From Clostridium hydrogenum (GTDB lineage: Bacteria; Bacillota; Clostridia; Clostridiales; Clostridiaceae), in NCBI RefSeq assembly GCF_021432385.1, contig NZ_JAEACT010000002.1, forward strand, positions 1,321,501 through 1,385,500: a DNA stretch of 64,000 nt, read 5' to 3'. The stretch's first letter is position 1. Each line of letters begins with the position of its first letter. The position numbers and the translations under genes are program-made. The notes under the pieces were generated by a model. The model was not told the origin of the DNA, did not search any database, and was given only the letters and a program-made list of their open reading frames with translations. Below are positions 35,493 to 45,059 of the stretch, in pieces.

Positions 35493-36218
35493 ATGAAAAA
35501 CAATGAAGCTTCAGTGTTTATTTTTATTGCCTCAATCTTTGTCGGAATATTAATATCATCTAATATGAATTTCGAAAAGGTAGACCAAAAAGTATATCTT
35601 AATTCAGAACAATACCAAGATGCATATAGGAATCGAAGTAAATTAGAAAGCGATATAAATGATTTAAAAGAGCAATATTTTAATTTAAACCAAAAAATAA
35701 ATGATCTTACTAAAACAACAAATGATATGTCTTCAACAAATCAGCAAATGAAAGATGAACTAGATTTAGATAAAATGGCTGTTGGAAATGTAGATATAGA
35801 AGGTCAAGGTATAGAAATAACACTTAATGATGGTGGTGGTGAATTTACTGGTACTGTAAAAAATTTTAATACTGTAGCAGATATGATTCATGATCATGAT
35901 ATAAGATATGTGGTTAATGATTTAAGATGTGCAGGGGCAGAGGCTATTTCTATAAATGGTCAGAGAATTTTAAGTAATAGTGAGATATATTGTAATGCTG
36001 AATTTATTTTAGTTAATGGAATTAAAACAGGAGCACCATTTGATATAAGAGCTATTGGTGACATGGATAAGTTGCAAGATTATATGCTTTCGGAACGAGG
36101 ATATCTTAACTACTTGAAATTAAGGGGCGAGGGAAATATAACTATTGATTTGGAAACTAATCCAGATATCAGAATATTTTCCAGCGATGTAAGAGTAAAA
36201 GATTATACCATTAAGTAA
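35493..36218 (+). CDS. DUF881 family membrane-anchored protein (YlxX-like)
   Basis: 241 residues, a paralogue of the gene at 34387: membrane helix 9-25, coiled coil (about 45-85), then DUF881 with GQGIEITLNDGGG and DLRCAGAEAISINGQRI. RBS GAGGTG. In many clostridia ftsZ or spoIIGA-sigE-sigG follow here; instead a 157-base AT-rich gap leads to yggS. Confidence 0.85.
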   Translation: MKNNEASVFIFIASIFVGILISSNMNFEKVDQKVYLNSEQYQDAYRNRSKLESDINDLKEQYFNLNQKINDLTKTTNDMSSTNQQMKDELDLDKMAVGNVDIEGQGIEITLNDGGGEFTGTVKNFNTVADMIHDHDIRYVVNDLRCAGAEAISINGQRILSNSEIYCNAEFILVNGIKTGAPFDIRAIGDMDKLQDYMLSERGYLNYLKLRGEGNITIDLETNPDIRIFSSDVRVKDYTIK

Positions 36219-36375
36219 AAATAGGTTGTATTATAGTAAAAAGTAATAAAATAACATTTAAATTTTATTTTATTTAAATAGATTAAAAAAAATATTTGTT
36301 TTATAAAGGATTTTTTGATTTTATGGAGAATATTATATTTATTAAATCCTATTTTTAGGTAAGGAGACGATTAAC

Positions 36376-37038
36376 TTGGACATTGCAAATAATATAGAGG
36401 AGATAAGGAAAAATATTCCTCCAGATGTAAAACTTATTGCAGTTTCTAAAACGAAAACTGTCGAAGATATGAAGGAAGCTTACGATTGTGGAATAAGAGA
36501 TTTTGGAGAAAATAGGGTTCAAGAGTTTTTGACTAAGTATGATGAATTTGAAAAAGATGTTAGATGGCATCTGATTGGTCATCTTCAAGTTAATAAGGTT
36601 AAATATATTGTTGGTAAAGTATTTTTAATACATTCTTTAGATAGTGTAAAACTTTTAAGTGAACTAGAAAAAAGGTACTCAAATGAAAAAATTTTTGTAG
36701 ATGCTCTTATAGAAATAAATATTGGAAGAGAAGAAAGCAAAAGTGGAATTTTGATGGAAAACCTTGATGAATTATTAGAAGAATGTGAAAAATGTACTCA
36801 TGTAAAAATTAAGGGAATTATGACAGTAATACCAATAGGCGATGAAGAAAGTAATAGAAAATATTTTTCTCAGATGAAAGTTTTATTTAATAAACTAAAA
36901 AATGAGAATTTAAAAAATATTGAAATGAAATATCTATCTATGGGAATGTCTGGAGATTATAAAATTGCTATTGAAGAGGGCGCTAATGTTGTAAGGATAG
37001 GCCAAGGTATATTTGGAAAGAGAAATTATAATAAATAG
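36376..37038 (+). CDS. yggS: Pyridoxal phosphate homeostasis protein YggS (YlmE)
   Basis: 220 residues, TTG start with AAGGAG nine bases ahead. LIAVSKTKTVEDM carries the PLP-binding lysine; FGENRVQEF, WHLIGHLQVNK, and MSMGMSGDYKIAIEEG-like YLSMGMSGDYKIAI are diagnostic. A PLP carrier protein of the alanine racemase N-terminal fold. First gene of the ylmE-sepF-yggT-divIVA run. Confidence 0.95.
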   Translation: MDIANNIEEIRKNIPPDVKLIAVSKTKTVEDMKEAYDCGIRDFGENRVQEFLTKYDEFEKDVRWHLIGHLQVNKVKYIVGKVFLIHSLDSVKLLSELEKRYSNEKIFVDALIEINIGREESKSGILMENLDELLEECEKCTHVKIKGIMTVIPIGDEESNRKYFSQMKVLFNKLKNENLKNIEMKYLSMGMSGDYKIAIEEGANVVRIGQGIFGKRNYNK

Positions 37039-37050
37039 GAGGGTAAACAA

Positions 37051-37515
37051 ATGGCAAATAAAGTTTTAAGTAAGGTTATGGGAATTATAGGTTTAAATGA
37101 AGAGGATGAATACGATGAAATTGAGGAAAATGAAGTTGAAGACAAAAAATCATTTGAAGAGGAAGAGGAATACGACAATAGTTTCTTACAAAACAAAAAA
37201 CCAAATAAAGTAGTAAACATACATACCGCAAATTCTGTTAAGGTTGTAATTGTTAAACCTAAGGATTACGATGAAGCTACACAAATTTGTGATGATCTTA
37301 AAAACAGAAGGATTGTTGTAGTAAATGTTTCTGAATTAGAACCTAAAATTGCACAAAGATTGCTTGATTTCATGGGTGGTGCAAGTTATGTTTTAGATGG
37401 TGAACTTCAAGAAATAGAAAAGGGTGTATATATACTATCTCCTTCAAATGTTGATGTTACAAAAGATTTGAAAAGTGAATTGTCTAATAAAGGAATATTC
37501 AATTGGACAAAATAA
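37051..37515 (+). CDS. sepF: Cell division protein SepF
   Basis: 154 residues. An N-terminal amphipathic membrane-binding helix (1-14), an acidic linker (about 18-45) and a SepF domain with [20 protein letters not shown] and [17 protein letters not shown]. SepF links FtsZ to the membrane and can stand in for FtsA; notably neither ftsA nor ftsZ is in this cluster. RBS AGGAGG. Confidence 0.95.
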   Translation: MANKVLSKVMGIIGLNEEDEYDEIEENEVEDKKSFEEEEEYDNSFLQNKKPNKVVNIHTANSVKVVIVKPKDYDEATQICDDLKNRRIVVVNVSELEPKIAQRLLDFMGGASYVLDGELQEIEKGVYILSPSNVDVTKDLKSELSNKGIFNWTK

Positions 37516-37521
37516 AGTATA

Positions 37522-37617
37522 GATATACCAGCTCAACTATTAAAATCAATTTGCATCATAATGCCTAGAAGATATCATTTTGATACAAATTAATTTTAAA
37601 GTTTCAAGTGGTTTATC
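37522..37617. repeat. Family B hairpin element, copy 5
   Basis: 96 bp, GATATACCAG to TGGTTTATC, inner pair AATTTGCATCATAATG and ATTTTGATACAAATT. Starts 6 bases after the sepF stop. Confidence 0.88.
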
Positions 37618-37665
37618 TTTATTAATTAAAAACTTAAAGTTAAATTCATAATGGAGGAAAAAATT

Positions 37666-37926
37666 ATGGTTATAAGCTTAATAATTGTTTTGTTTAGGGT
37701 ATTGGAATGGATTATAATTATCGATTGCGTATTATCCTTTGTTCCAAGTGATTCTTTATACAGTGTTAGGCAGGCTATAGGAAATATAACAGAGCCAATT
37801 TTAGCACCGTTTAGAGCCATTCAAGAGCGAATTGCACCAGGATTTATGATTGATTTTTCTCCTGTTATAGCTTTAATTGTGATTCAAATTATTGAAAGAT
37901 TAATTATTGCACTATTTTTAAGATAA
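37666..37926 (+). CDS. YggT family membrane protein
   Basis: 86 residues from ATG 37666 (GGAGG eight bases ahead). Two membrane helices (1-20 and 60-83) around the conserved loop IGNITEPILAPFRAI. Always found between sepF and divIVA in Firmicutes; function in envelope or division not established. Confidence 0.9.
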   Translation: MVISLIIVLFRVLEWIIIIDCVLSFVPSDSLYSVRQAIGNITEPILAPFRAIQERIAPGFMIDFSPVIALIVIQIIERLIIALFLR

Positions 37927-37968
37927 GGCATTTTAAATTTGAAAAACTTATGAAATTGAGGTGATAAA

Positions 37969-38598
37969 GTGGGTAATAGCAGATTAACAGCGATGGATAT
38001 TACTAGCAAGGAATTTAAAAAAACATTAAGGGGTTTTGATACTGATGAAGTAGATGAATTTTTAAATCAAATTGCTGATAACTATGAAAGCATTTACAAA
38101 GAAAATTCTACGTTGAAGGAAAAGAATGCTATATTAAGTGAAAAACTTGAACATTATGCTCATATAGAAGAAACAATTCAAAATACCCTTGTATTAGCAC
38201 AAAATGCAGCAGAACAAGCAAAACAGGCTGCAAAAAAAGAATCGGATTTAATTCTAAAAAGTGCCAATGATACAGCGCAAAAGATGGTAGATAAGGCCAA
38301 TGGTGATGTAATAAAAATTAATGAAGATTATGATAAAATTAAGCAAGAGTTTGTAAAATTTAAATCGAAATATAGAAACTTTATAAATGCGCAACTTGAT
38401 ATGTTTAATAGTCTTGAAAGTGATTTCGAGAAAAATTATAATATAGCTACAGTAAAAAGTGAAGTAAGCGTAACTTCAAAGGAAATTGAAAGCGCTAAAA
38501 TTGAGGAGCCTAATCTAGAAAAGGCTAAGTTAGTTGACGAAAATGAGGAAAGTTTTACAAATGATTTAAATGAAATAAAGAGTTTTTTTGTTAAGTAA
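37969..38598 (+). CDS. divIVA: DivIVA domain protein
   Basis: 209 residues, GTG start with GAGGTG. N-terminal DITSKEFKKTLRGFDTDEVD is the DivIVA membrane-curvature domain; a long coiled coil follows (about 40-160) and a disordered acidic tail. It marks poles and septa and recruits division-site or chromosome-segregation factors. Last gene of the dcw-linked cluster. Confidence 0.95.
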   Translation: MGNSRLTAMDITSKEFKKTLRGFDTDEVDEFLNQIADNYESIYKENSTLKEKNAILSEKLEHYAHIEETIQNTLVLAQNAAEQAKQAAKKESDLILKSANDTAQKMVDKANGDVIKINEDYDKIKQEFVKFKSKYRNFINAQLDMFNSLESDFEKNYNIATVKSEVSVTSKEIESAKIEEPNLEKAKLVDENEESFTNDLNEIKSFFVK

Positions 38599-38641
38599 GA
38601 AGAGATTGTTTCATAAAATATAAAAATTGTAAATCTTTATC

Positions 38642-38852
38642 CAAAGTACAGAGTACAAAGTACAAAGTACAGTGAAGGAAGATTTTCTTTCGCTCTGCTA
38701 CAGAAAATCTTAAAACTTATTTTTGATTGCTTACGCAATAGCACCATATATGGTGCAGAGAGAAGCATACAACATTTAAGTTTAAGATTTACCTGACGCA
38801 AGGAAAGGTAAATCCACCTTCATTGTACTCTGTACTTTGTACTTTGTACTCT
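38642..38852. repeat. Family A element (copy 10, RAGTACA arms)
   Basis: Four heptamers in each arm, GAAGGAAGATTTTCT..AGAAAATC, TTGCTTACGCAA, GCACCATATATGGTGC, GATTTACC..GGTAAATC. The outer pair GAAGGAAGATTT/AAATCCACCTTC is slightly mismatched. Located between divIVA and mtnN. Confidence 0.92.
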
Positions 38853-38941
38853 GATTTATTTGCTTTGTAATAAGTTTAAAGTAAATATTAATGTAAATGA
38901 TTATATATAATTTAAAAGTATAATAAATGGAGGAATTTTAA

Positions 38942-39634
38942 ATGAATATTGGAATTATTGGAGCAATGGACGAGGAAGTAGAATTATTAATAAAAGAAGC
39001 GAAAATTGAAAAACAAGAGAATAAAGCAGGCATGATATTTAATTTTGGAATACTTAAAAATAAAAATGTAGTAATTGTAAGATGTGGAATAGGTAAAGTT
39101 AATGCAGCTATATGTGCTCAAATTTTAGCAGATGATTTTCATGTGGATTACATAATTAATGTTGGTATTGCAGGAGGAATTGGAGATAATGTTTATCCAG
39201 GAGATATTGTTATCGGAAATAATCTTGTGGAACATGATGTAGATGCAACTGCTTTTGGAGATAAACATGGACAAATTCCTAATATGGATATTTTTGATTT
39301 CAAATGTAATGAGCTTTTAATAGAAAAAGCTAAAGAAGCCTGCAAAGAATTTACAGAACACAACGTGTTTGTTGGTAGAATTGTGTCAGGAGATCAATTT
39401 ATTGCTGATCCTTCGAAAATAAGATGGTTAAGAGATGAATTTAATGGAATGGCATGTGAAATGGAAGGAGCAAGTATAGCGCATACTGCATACTTGAATA
39501 AAATACCTTTTATTGTAATAAGATCTATTTCTGATAATGCAAATAATGGTGCTAGCATGGATTATGAAAAATTTAAACCAATTGCAATAAAAAATTCAAC
39601 TACAATATTAAGAAATATGATTAATTTATTATAA
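38942..39634 (+). CDS. mtnN: 5'-methylthioadenosine/S-adenosylhomocysteine nucleosidase
   Basis: 230 residues beginning MNIGIIGAMDEEVELL, where Glu11/12 is the catalytic acid region; NVGIAGGIGDNVYPGDIVI, VSGDQFIA, MEGASIAHTAY, and catalytic Asp198 in SISDNAN. It cleaves adenine from methylthioadenosine and S-adenosylhomocysteine in the methyl cycle. Monocistronic between two repeat elements. RBS GGAGG. Confidence 0.96.
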   Translation: MNIGIIGAMDEEVELLIKEAKIEKQENKAGMIFNFGILKNKNVVIVRCGIGKVNAAICAQILADDFHVDYIINVGIAGGIGDNVYPGDIVIGNNLVEHDVDATAFGDKHGQIPNMDIFDFKCNELLIEKAKEACKEFTEHNVFVGRIVSGDQFIADPSKIRWLRDEFNGMACEMEGASIAHTAYLNKIPFIVIRSISDNANNGASMDYEKFKPIAIKNSTTILRNMINLL

Positions 39635-39689
39635 TATTTTTTTTATTTGAAATAATAATCTAAAGAGGATACTTTGATAAACAATTAAA

Positions 39690-39785
39690 GATAAACTGCT
39701 TGAAACTTCAAAATTGATTTGTATCAAAATGCTGTCTTATGGGCATTTTGACGCAAATTGATTTTGGTAGTTAAAATGGTTTATC
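39690..39785. repeat. Family B hairpin element, copy 6
   Basis: 96 bp, GATAAACTGC to TGGTTTATC, inner pair AATTTGTATCAAAATGC-like sequence and GCATTTTGACGCAAATT. It ends 25 bases before the next ATG, close enough to be part of the 5' leader of the downstream gene. Confidence 0.88.
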
Positions 39786-39810
39786 CATAGTATTGGAGGA
39801 AAAGATTATT

Positions 39811-40416
39811 ATGGATGATAATAAATTAGAATATTATAAAAATAAATTAATTAAGGAAAGAAAAAATGTTAAAGATTTAATACTTCAAATGAAGAAAAAT
39901 GAGGTTATAAATTCTAAAGCAGAAATAGCTTCAGAATTATCACTTTACGATAATCACCCTTCAGATGTTGCGACAGAGATAAATGATATGGAGAAGGGAA
40001 TGGCATTTAAGCAAAATGAAGTTCATATTTTGAAAAAAATTGATAATGCACTTTTAAGAATACAAGAGCATAAATATGGAATTTGCAAGCAATGTGGTAA
40101 ACCAATAAATGAAGAAAGACTAGAATTCATACCATATGCAGAAAATTGTGTTGAATGTCAGGAAAGATTAAGCAGTATAAAACCTAGAGATATTAATGAT
40201 AGACCAGTTGAAGAAGAGGTCCTTAAATATCCTTTTGGTGTAGGATACAAAGGCAACAGTAATAATATTGAATTTGATTTGGAAGATAGTTATGATGCTG
40301 TTGATAGTTATAATAGGCTTGAAGATGAAGCAGGATATTATTATGATGATACAGAATATGTAGATAAAATGGATAGTATAAGCAATGAACAGTATAAAAA
40401 TCAACTTCCAGATTGA
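39811..40416 (+). CDS. DksA/TraR C4-type zinc finger protein (YteA-like)
   Basis: 201 residues from ATG 39811 (RBS TGGAGG). N-terminal coiled coil, then the DksA/TraR zinc finger CKQC...CVEC (near residues 92-118) and an acidic, tyrosine-rich C-terminal tail. The length and tail match YteA-type proteins of spore formers, considered sporulation-linked. Followed 16 bases later by lspA. Direct action on RNA polymerase is unproven for this subgroup. Confidence 0.85.
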   Translation: MDDNKLEYYKNKLIKERKNVKDLILQMKKNEVINSKAEIASELSLYDNHPSDVATEINDMEKGMAFKQNEVHILKKIDNALLRIQEHKYGICKQCGKPINEERLEFIPYAENCVECQERLSSIKPRDINDRPVEEEVLKYPFGVGYKGNSNNIEFDLEDSYDAVDSYNRLEDEAGYYYDDTEYVDKMDSISNEQYKNQLPD

Positions 40417-40432
40417 TTAATGGAGGAATTTA

Positions 40433-40885
40433 ATGGAGTTAGTTATCATAGTAGTAGGCTTTCTGATTGATAGGCTTACTAAAATATGGGCTTTAAATGC
40501 ATTTAAGAATACTCAAGAAATAGTTTTGATAAAAGGTTTTTTTAGTTTTATGTATAGGGAAAACGAAGGAGCAGCTTGGAGCATATTTAGCGGTAAAACT
40601 GTATTTTTAATTATTTTTACTTTCATAATATTATGTGGAATTATATATTATCGTTTGAAATACAGACCTAAAAGTAAGATAATGAGAACTGCTTTGAGTC
40701 TTATAATAGCTGGAGCCGTTGGAAATCTATTTGATAGGGTTTTGTATAAGCACGTAGTTGATTTTATATATTTCCACTATAAAGATGTATATTCTTATCC
40801 AGTTTTTAATTTTGCAGATATGTGTGTAGTTGTAGGAACAGTTCTCCTTATGATATGCATATTAAGGAATGATAGTAAAAAATGA
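40433..40885 (+). CDS. lspA: Lipoprotein signal peptidase LspA
   Basis: 150 residues, four membrane helices. FLIDRLTKIWA, NEGAAWSIF, IAGAVGNLFDRV and VVDFIYFHY with the second catalytic Asp in FNFADMCVV. It is an aspartic membrane protease that removes lipoprotein signal peptides, relevant for the lipoprotein encoded at 45056. Overlaps rluD by 4 bases. Confidence 0.97.
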   Translation: MELVIIVVGFLIDRLTKIWALNAFKNTQEIVLIKGFFSFMYRENEGAAWSIFSGKTVFLIIFTFIILCGIIYYRLKYRPKSKIMRTALSLIIAGAVGNLFDRVLYKHVVDFIYFHYKDVYSYPVFNFADMCVVVGTVLLMICILRNDSKK

Positions 40886-41784
40886 GTTGCATGAAATTTT
40901 TAGTAGAAGAAGATGAAGTAAACTTAAGGCTAGATGTTTTTATTGCGGGAAAGATGGAAGATAAATCCAGGGCATATATTCAAAACCTTATAAAAGAAGG
41001 CAATGTTGTAATTTTTGGTAAAGTAAAAAAAAGTAACTATAAATTAAAGTTAAATGATGTTGTCGAATTTTCTATTCCAGATAACGAGAAGTTAGATGTT
41101 GAGCCTGAAAATATACCTTTAGATGTCTTATATGAAGATAAAGATGTTATTGTGGTTAATAAACCTCAGGGAATGGTTGTTCATCCTGCCCCAGGAAATT
41201 ATACAGGAACCTTAGTAAATGCACTTTTATATCACTGCACAGATTTATCTGGAATTAATGGTGTTTTAAGACCTGGGATTGTTCATAGAATAGATAAAGA
41301 TACATCTGGGATTTTAGTAGTAGCTAAAAATGATGCTGCTCATAATAGTTTGGCTGCACAGCTTAAGGAACATTCTATGAACAGAGTGTACAATGCTTTA
41401 GTAGAAGGTGTGATTAAAGAAGACAGTGGCACGGTAGATAAGCCAATTGGAAGGCATCCAGTAGATAGAATTAAAATGGCTGTTGTAAAAGATGGAAGGC
41501 ATGCCGTTACTCATTATAATGTTTTAGAGAGGTATGCCAATAATACACTTATTGAATGCAAACTTGAAACAGGAAGGACGCATCAAATAAGAGTTCATAT
41601 GGCATATATTGGACATCCAATTGTAGGAGATCCTGTTTATGGTTATAAGAAACAGAAATTTAATTTACAGGGGCAAATGCTTCACGCTAGGAAACTTGGC
41701 TTTATTCATCCATCCACAGGTAATTATATAGAATTTAGTAGTGAACTTCCTGATTATTTCAAAAAAATATTAAAGCTTTTATAA
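40882..41784 (+). CDS. rluD: 23S rRNA pseudouridine synthase, RluD type
   Basis: 300 residues: S4 RNA-binding domain (about 12-72), then catalytic domain with HRIDKDTSG containing the essential Asp, NKPQGMVVHPAPGN and ETGRTHQIRVHMAYIGHPI. The RluA/RluC/RluD families are hard to separate by eye, but the S4 domain and the lspA neighbour match the ylyB/rluD gene of Firmicutes. ATG overlaps the lspA stop. Confidence 0.92.
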   Translation: MSCMKFLVEEDEVNLRLDVFIAGKMEDKSRAYIQNLIKEGNVVIFGKVKKSNYKLKLNDVVEFSIPDNEKLDVEPENIPLDVLYEDKDVIVVNKPQGMVVHPAPGNYTGTLVNALLYHCTDLSGINGVLRPGIVHRIDKDTSGILVVAKNDAAHNSLAAQLKEHSMNRVYNALVEGVIKEDSGTVDKPIGRHPVDRIKMAVVKDGRHAVTHYNVLERYANNTLIECKLETGRTHQIRVHMAYIGHPIVGDPVYGYKKQKFNLQGQMLHARKLGFIHPSTGNYIEFSSELPDYFKKILKLL

Positions 41785-41820
41785 AGTTTTAATTTTATTT
41801 TAAATTTTTATAAATAGTAA

Positions 41821-41955
41821 TTGAAATAATTGTGAACATGTGTTAATATAAGTAAAGTTATTATTTAATATTTATCCTTTAAATGATCCTGTGAGGTCGT
41901 AAGGTAATTAATAAGTTGTATTATAATGCCGACCTTTGTGTCGGCTTTTTTTATT
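41821..41955 (+). promoter_or_regulatory. pyrR promoter and PyrR-dependent attenuator
   Basis: Promoter TTGAAA (41821-41826), 17-base spacer, TAATAT (41844-41849). The leader contains GATCCTGTGAGGTCGTAAGG (41885-41904), which matches the PyrR-binding loop found in Firmicute pyr leaders, and a terminator GCCGAC/GTCGGC (41928-41933 with 41940-41945) followed by seven Ts. With UMP, PyrR binds the leader and favours termination, turning off pyrR and uraA. The binding-loop identity is by resemblance. Confidence 0.82.
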
Positions 41956-41971
41956 ATATTGTTTATTTAAA

Positions 41972-42850
<879 letters not shown>

Positions 42851-42891
42851 CATCATTTTATAGTCCATATGGGCTTAAAGGAGGAAAATTT

Positions 42892-44175
42892 ATGAAAAAG
42901 TATATCGACGTAGAAGAAAAAATGCCTATACTTAAAACTATACCACTTAGTTTTCAGCATTTATTTGCAATGGTAGGGTCAACTATTTTAGTTCCAATAC
43001 TTACAGGTATGAATCCAGCGATAGGTTTGTTTTGCAGTGGAGTGGGAACTCTTTTGTACATTTTATGTACTAAAGCAAAACTTCCAGCATATATTGGTTC
43101 ATCTTTTGCTTTTATAATACCCATGACAGTAGCTTCAAAAAATTATGGGCCAAGTTCAATGCTTTCGGGAGTTATTGCTGCGGGCATTGTTTATATAATA
43201 GTAGCTACAATAATAAAATTTGTAGGTAGTGATTGGTTAAGTAAGATATTGTCACCTGTAGTAGTTGGGTCAGTAGTAATCGTAATAGGTCTTAGTCTCG
43301 CAGGTAGTGCAATAAGCTGGGCAGGATTAAGTTCAACTTCATCAATAACACCAGGCGTGCCTAAGTGGGCATGGATAACAGTAGCCATAGTAACACTTGC
43401 TATTGGTATAATAGGTTCAATGTATTTTAAAGGATTTTTAGGTGTAATTCCAATATTAATAGCTATGATTTGTGGGTATATATTAGCAATAGTACTTGGA
43501 GTAGTCTCAGATAAAACTATACATAGTATATTATCTGCACAATTATTTCAGTTGCCACCTTTTATGGCGCCTAAATTCAATATTAATGCTATGATAATTA
43601 TGGCTCCTGTTTCTTTTGTAACAATAGCAGAGCATATAGGTCACATTTATGTCACAAATAATGTAGTTGGTAGAGATTTTACTGAAGATCCAGGTTTACA
43701 TAGATCAATATTAGGTGATGGATTAGCTACCATGTTTGCGGGCTTCGTTGGAGGACCTCCAAATACAACTTATGGTGAAAACATAGGCGTAATGGCAATT
43801 ACAAGGGTTTACAGTGTGTGGGTAATTGGAGTTGCGGCTGTAATAGCAATAATACTTTCATTTATAGGACCAGTTGCTGTAGCAATAGCAAACATGCCTT
43901 ATCCTGTTATAGGTGGTGTAAGTATATTACTATTTGGAATAATAGCATCTTCTGGTTATAGAATTTTTGTTGATGATAAAGTGGATTTTTCTCAAAAGAG
44001 AAATCTTTTAATAACTTCTGCAATAATAGTTTTAGGAGTCGGTGGAGCTTCAATTAAATTCCCATTCAATGGTTCAACTATTGAAATATCTGGAGTTGCT
44101 CTTGCAACAATAGTTGGTATTATCCTCAATGTATGTCTTCCTAAGAAAAGTTTTTCTGAAAGAGAAGTAGAATAG
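42892..44175 (+). CDS. uraA: Uracil permease (nucleobase:cation symporter 2 family)
   Basis: 427 residues with about 14 membrane segments. AEHIGHIYVTNNVVGRDF holds the substrate-binding Glu/His region, FVGGPPNTTYGENIGVMAIT is the NCS2 motif. The neighbour pyrR and the UraA/PyrP-type GENIGV sequence indicate uracil. RBS AAGGAGG. A terminator follows. Confidence 0.93.
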   Translation: MKKYIDVEEKMPILKTIPLSFQHLFAMVGSTILVPILTGMNPAIGLFCSGVGTLLYILCTKAKLPAYIGSSFAFIIPMTVASKNYGPSSMLSGVIAAGIVYIIVATIIKFVGSDWLSKILSPVVVGSVVIVIGLSLAGSAISWAGLSSTSSITPGVPKWAWITVAIVTLAIGIIGSMYFKGFLGVIPILIAMICGYILAIVLGVVSDKTIHSILSAQLFQLPPFMAPKFNINAMIIMAPVSFVTIAEHIGHIYVTNNVVGRDFTEDPGLHRSILGDGLATMFAGFVGGPPNTTYGENIGVMAITRVYSVWVIGVAAVIAIILSFIGPVAVAIANMPYPVIGGVSILLFGIIASSGYRIFVDDKVDFSQKRNLLITSAIIVLGVGGASIKFPFNGSTIEISGVALATIVGIILNVCLPKKSFSEREVE

Positions 44176-44179
44176 TTTT

Positions 44180-44217
44180 AAAATTCCTAGGTGTGTAATC
44201 TAGGAATTTTATTTTTT
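44180..44217 (+). terminator. Intrinsic terminator of pyrR-uraA
   Basis: Perfect 11-bp stem AAAATTCCTAG/CTAGGAATTTT (44180-44190 with 44200-44210), nine-base loop, then a T-rich tail ATTTTTTT. Confidence 0.92.
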
Positions 44218-44309
44218 TACAAAAGAAGTCTTAATAGAATTTCTTAGTATATTTGATACTTGTTTATGCTGATAAAATAAAAAATAACATTTACTTTACA
44301 AAAAAATAC

Positions 44310-44337
44310 TTTACTATATCTAAAAACAATGTATAAT
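44310..44337 (+). promoter_or_regulatory. Promoter of the amidase-lipoprotein pair
   Basis: TTTACT (44310-44315), 16-base spacer, TATAAT (44332-44337), about 33 bases before the ATG. Confidence 0.5.
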
Positions 44338-44369
44338 AATGGATATAGTATATTTTAGGAGGGAATGTT

Positions 44370-45059
44370 ATGAAATTGAAAAAAATCATTATTTTATCTT
44401 GCACAGCACTAATATTTGCTAGCATAAATACTACGAATATTAATGCGAAAACAATTAAAAATCCTATAAGCACGGAACAGCAAAAAGTGCTTAGTAGTAA
44501 TCAATGGAAGGTAGATCAAGCATATAATTTATTTATAAGCAAAACAAAGGATAGGAAAACTCTATATAAAACTGACAAAAAAACTGGTGCTTCTAATAGT
44601 GCAAATTTGTTAAGTGAAAACAGTGATGACACATATCCTACCAGAAGTGGAGTAATATTAGTCACAAGTGATAGCAATTTATTAGGGTTTCATTATGGAC
44701 ATGCAGGTATAGTATTGACTCCTTCTACAACAGTTGAATCAATGCAGAATGGCGTTGCTAGATTTCCTAATACTTGGAATTCAAGATACAATGCAGTTAA
44801 AGGGATTACAGTAAAAGATACTACAATAACTCAAGATGCTGAAGCTTCTCAATGGTGTGATGAGCAGGTTGGTAAACCGTATAATTGGAATTTCTTTAAT
44901 ACAAGTACAAGAAGTCGTTTTTATTGCTCACAGCTTGTTTGGGCAGCTTTTCATGACTTATATGGTATAAATATAGACGCTGACTCAAGTATACCAGGTG
45001 TAATAATACCAGTAGATCTTCCTAATCAATCTGATGTTACAACAATATATGTGAAATGA
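44370..45059 (+). CDS. Secreted permuted papain-like (C92, YiiX/YycO-type) amidase
   Basis: 229 residues. Signal peptide 1-26 (ending NINAKT), a variable linker, then the permuted NlpC/P60-like fold: GVILVTSD, His111 in HYGHAGIVL, AEASQWCDEQVGKPYNW, and Cys186 in YCSQLVWAAF. His-before-Cys order identifies the permuted group. Likely substrate is an amide in peptidoglycan, a lipid or a protein; not determinable. The downstream lipoprotein gene overlaps by 4 bases (ATGA), so the two probably act together at the cell surface. Confidence 0.82.
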   Translation: MKLKKIIILSCTALIFASINTTNINAKTIKNPISTEQQKVLSSNQWKVDQAYNLFISKTKDRKTLYKTDKKTGASNSANLLSENSDDTYPTRSGVILVTSDSNLLGFHYGHAGIVLTPSTTVESMQNGVARFPNTWNSRYNAVKGITVKDTTITQDAEASQWCDEQVGKPYNWNFFNTSTRSRFYCSQLVWAAFHDLYGINIDADSSIPGVIIPVDLPNQSDVTTIYVK

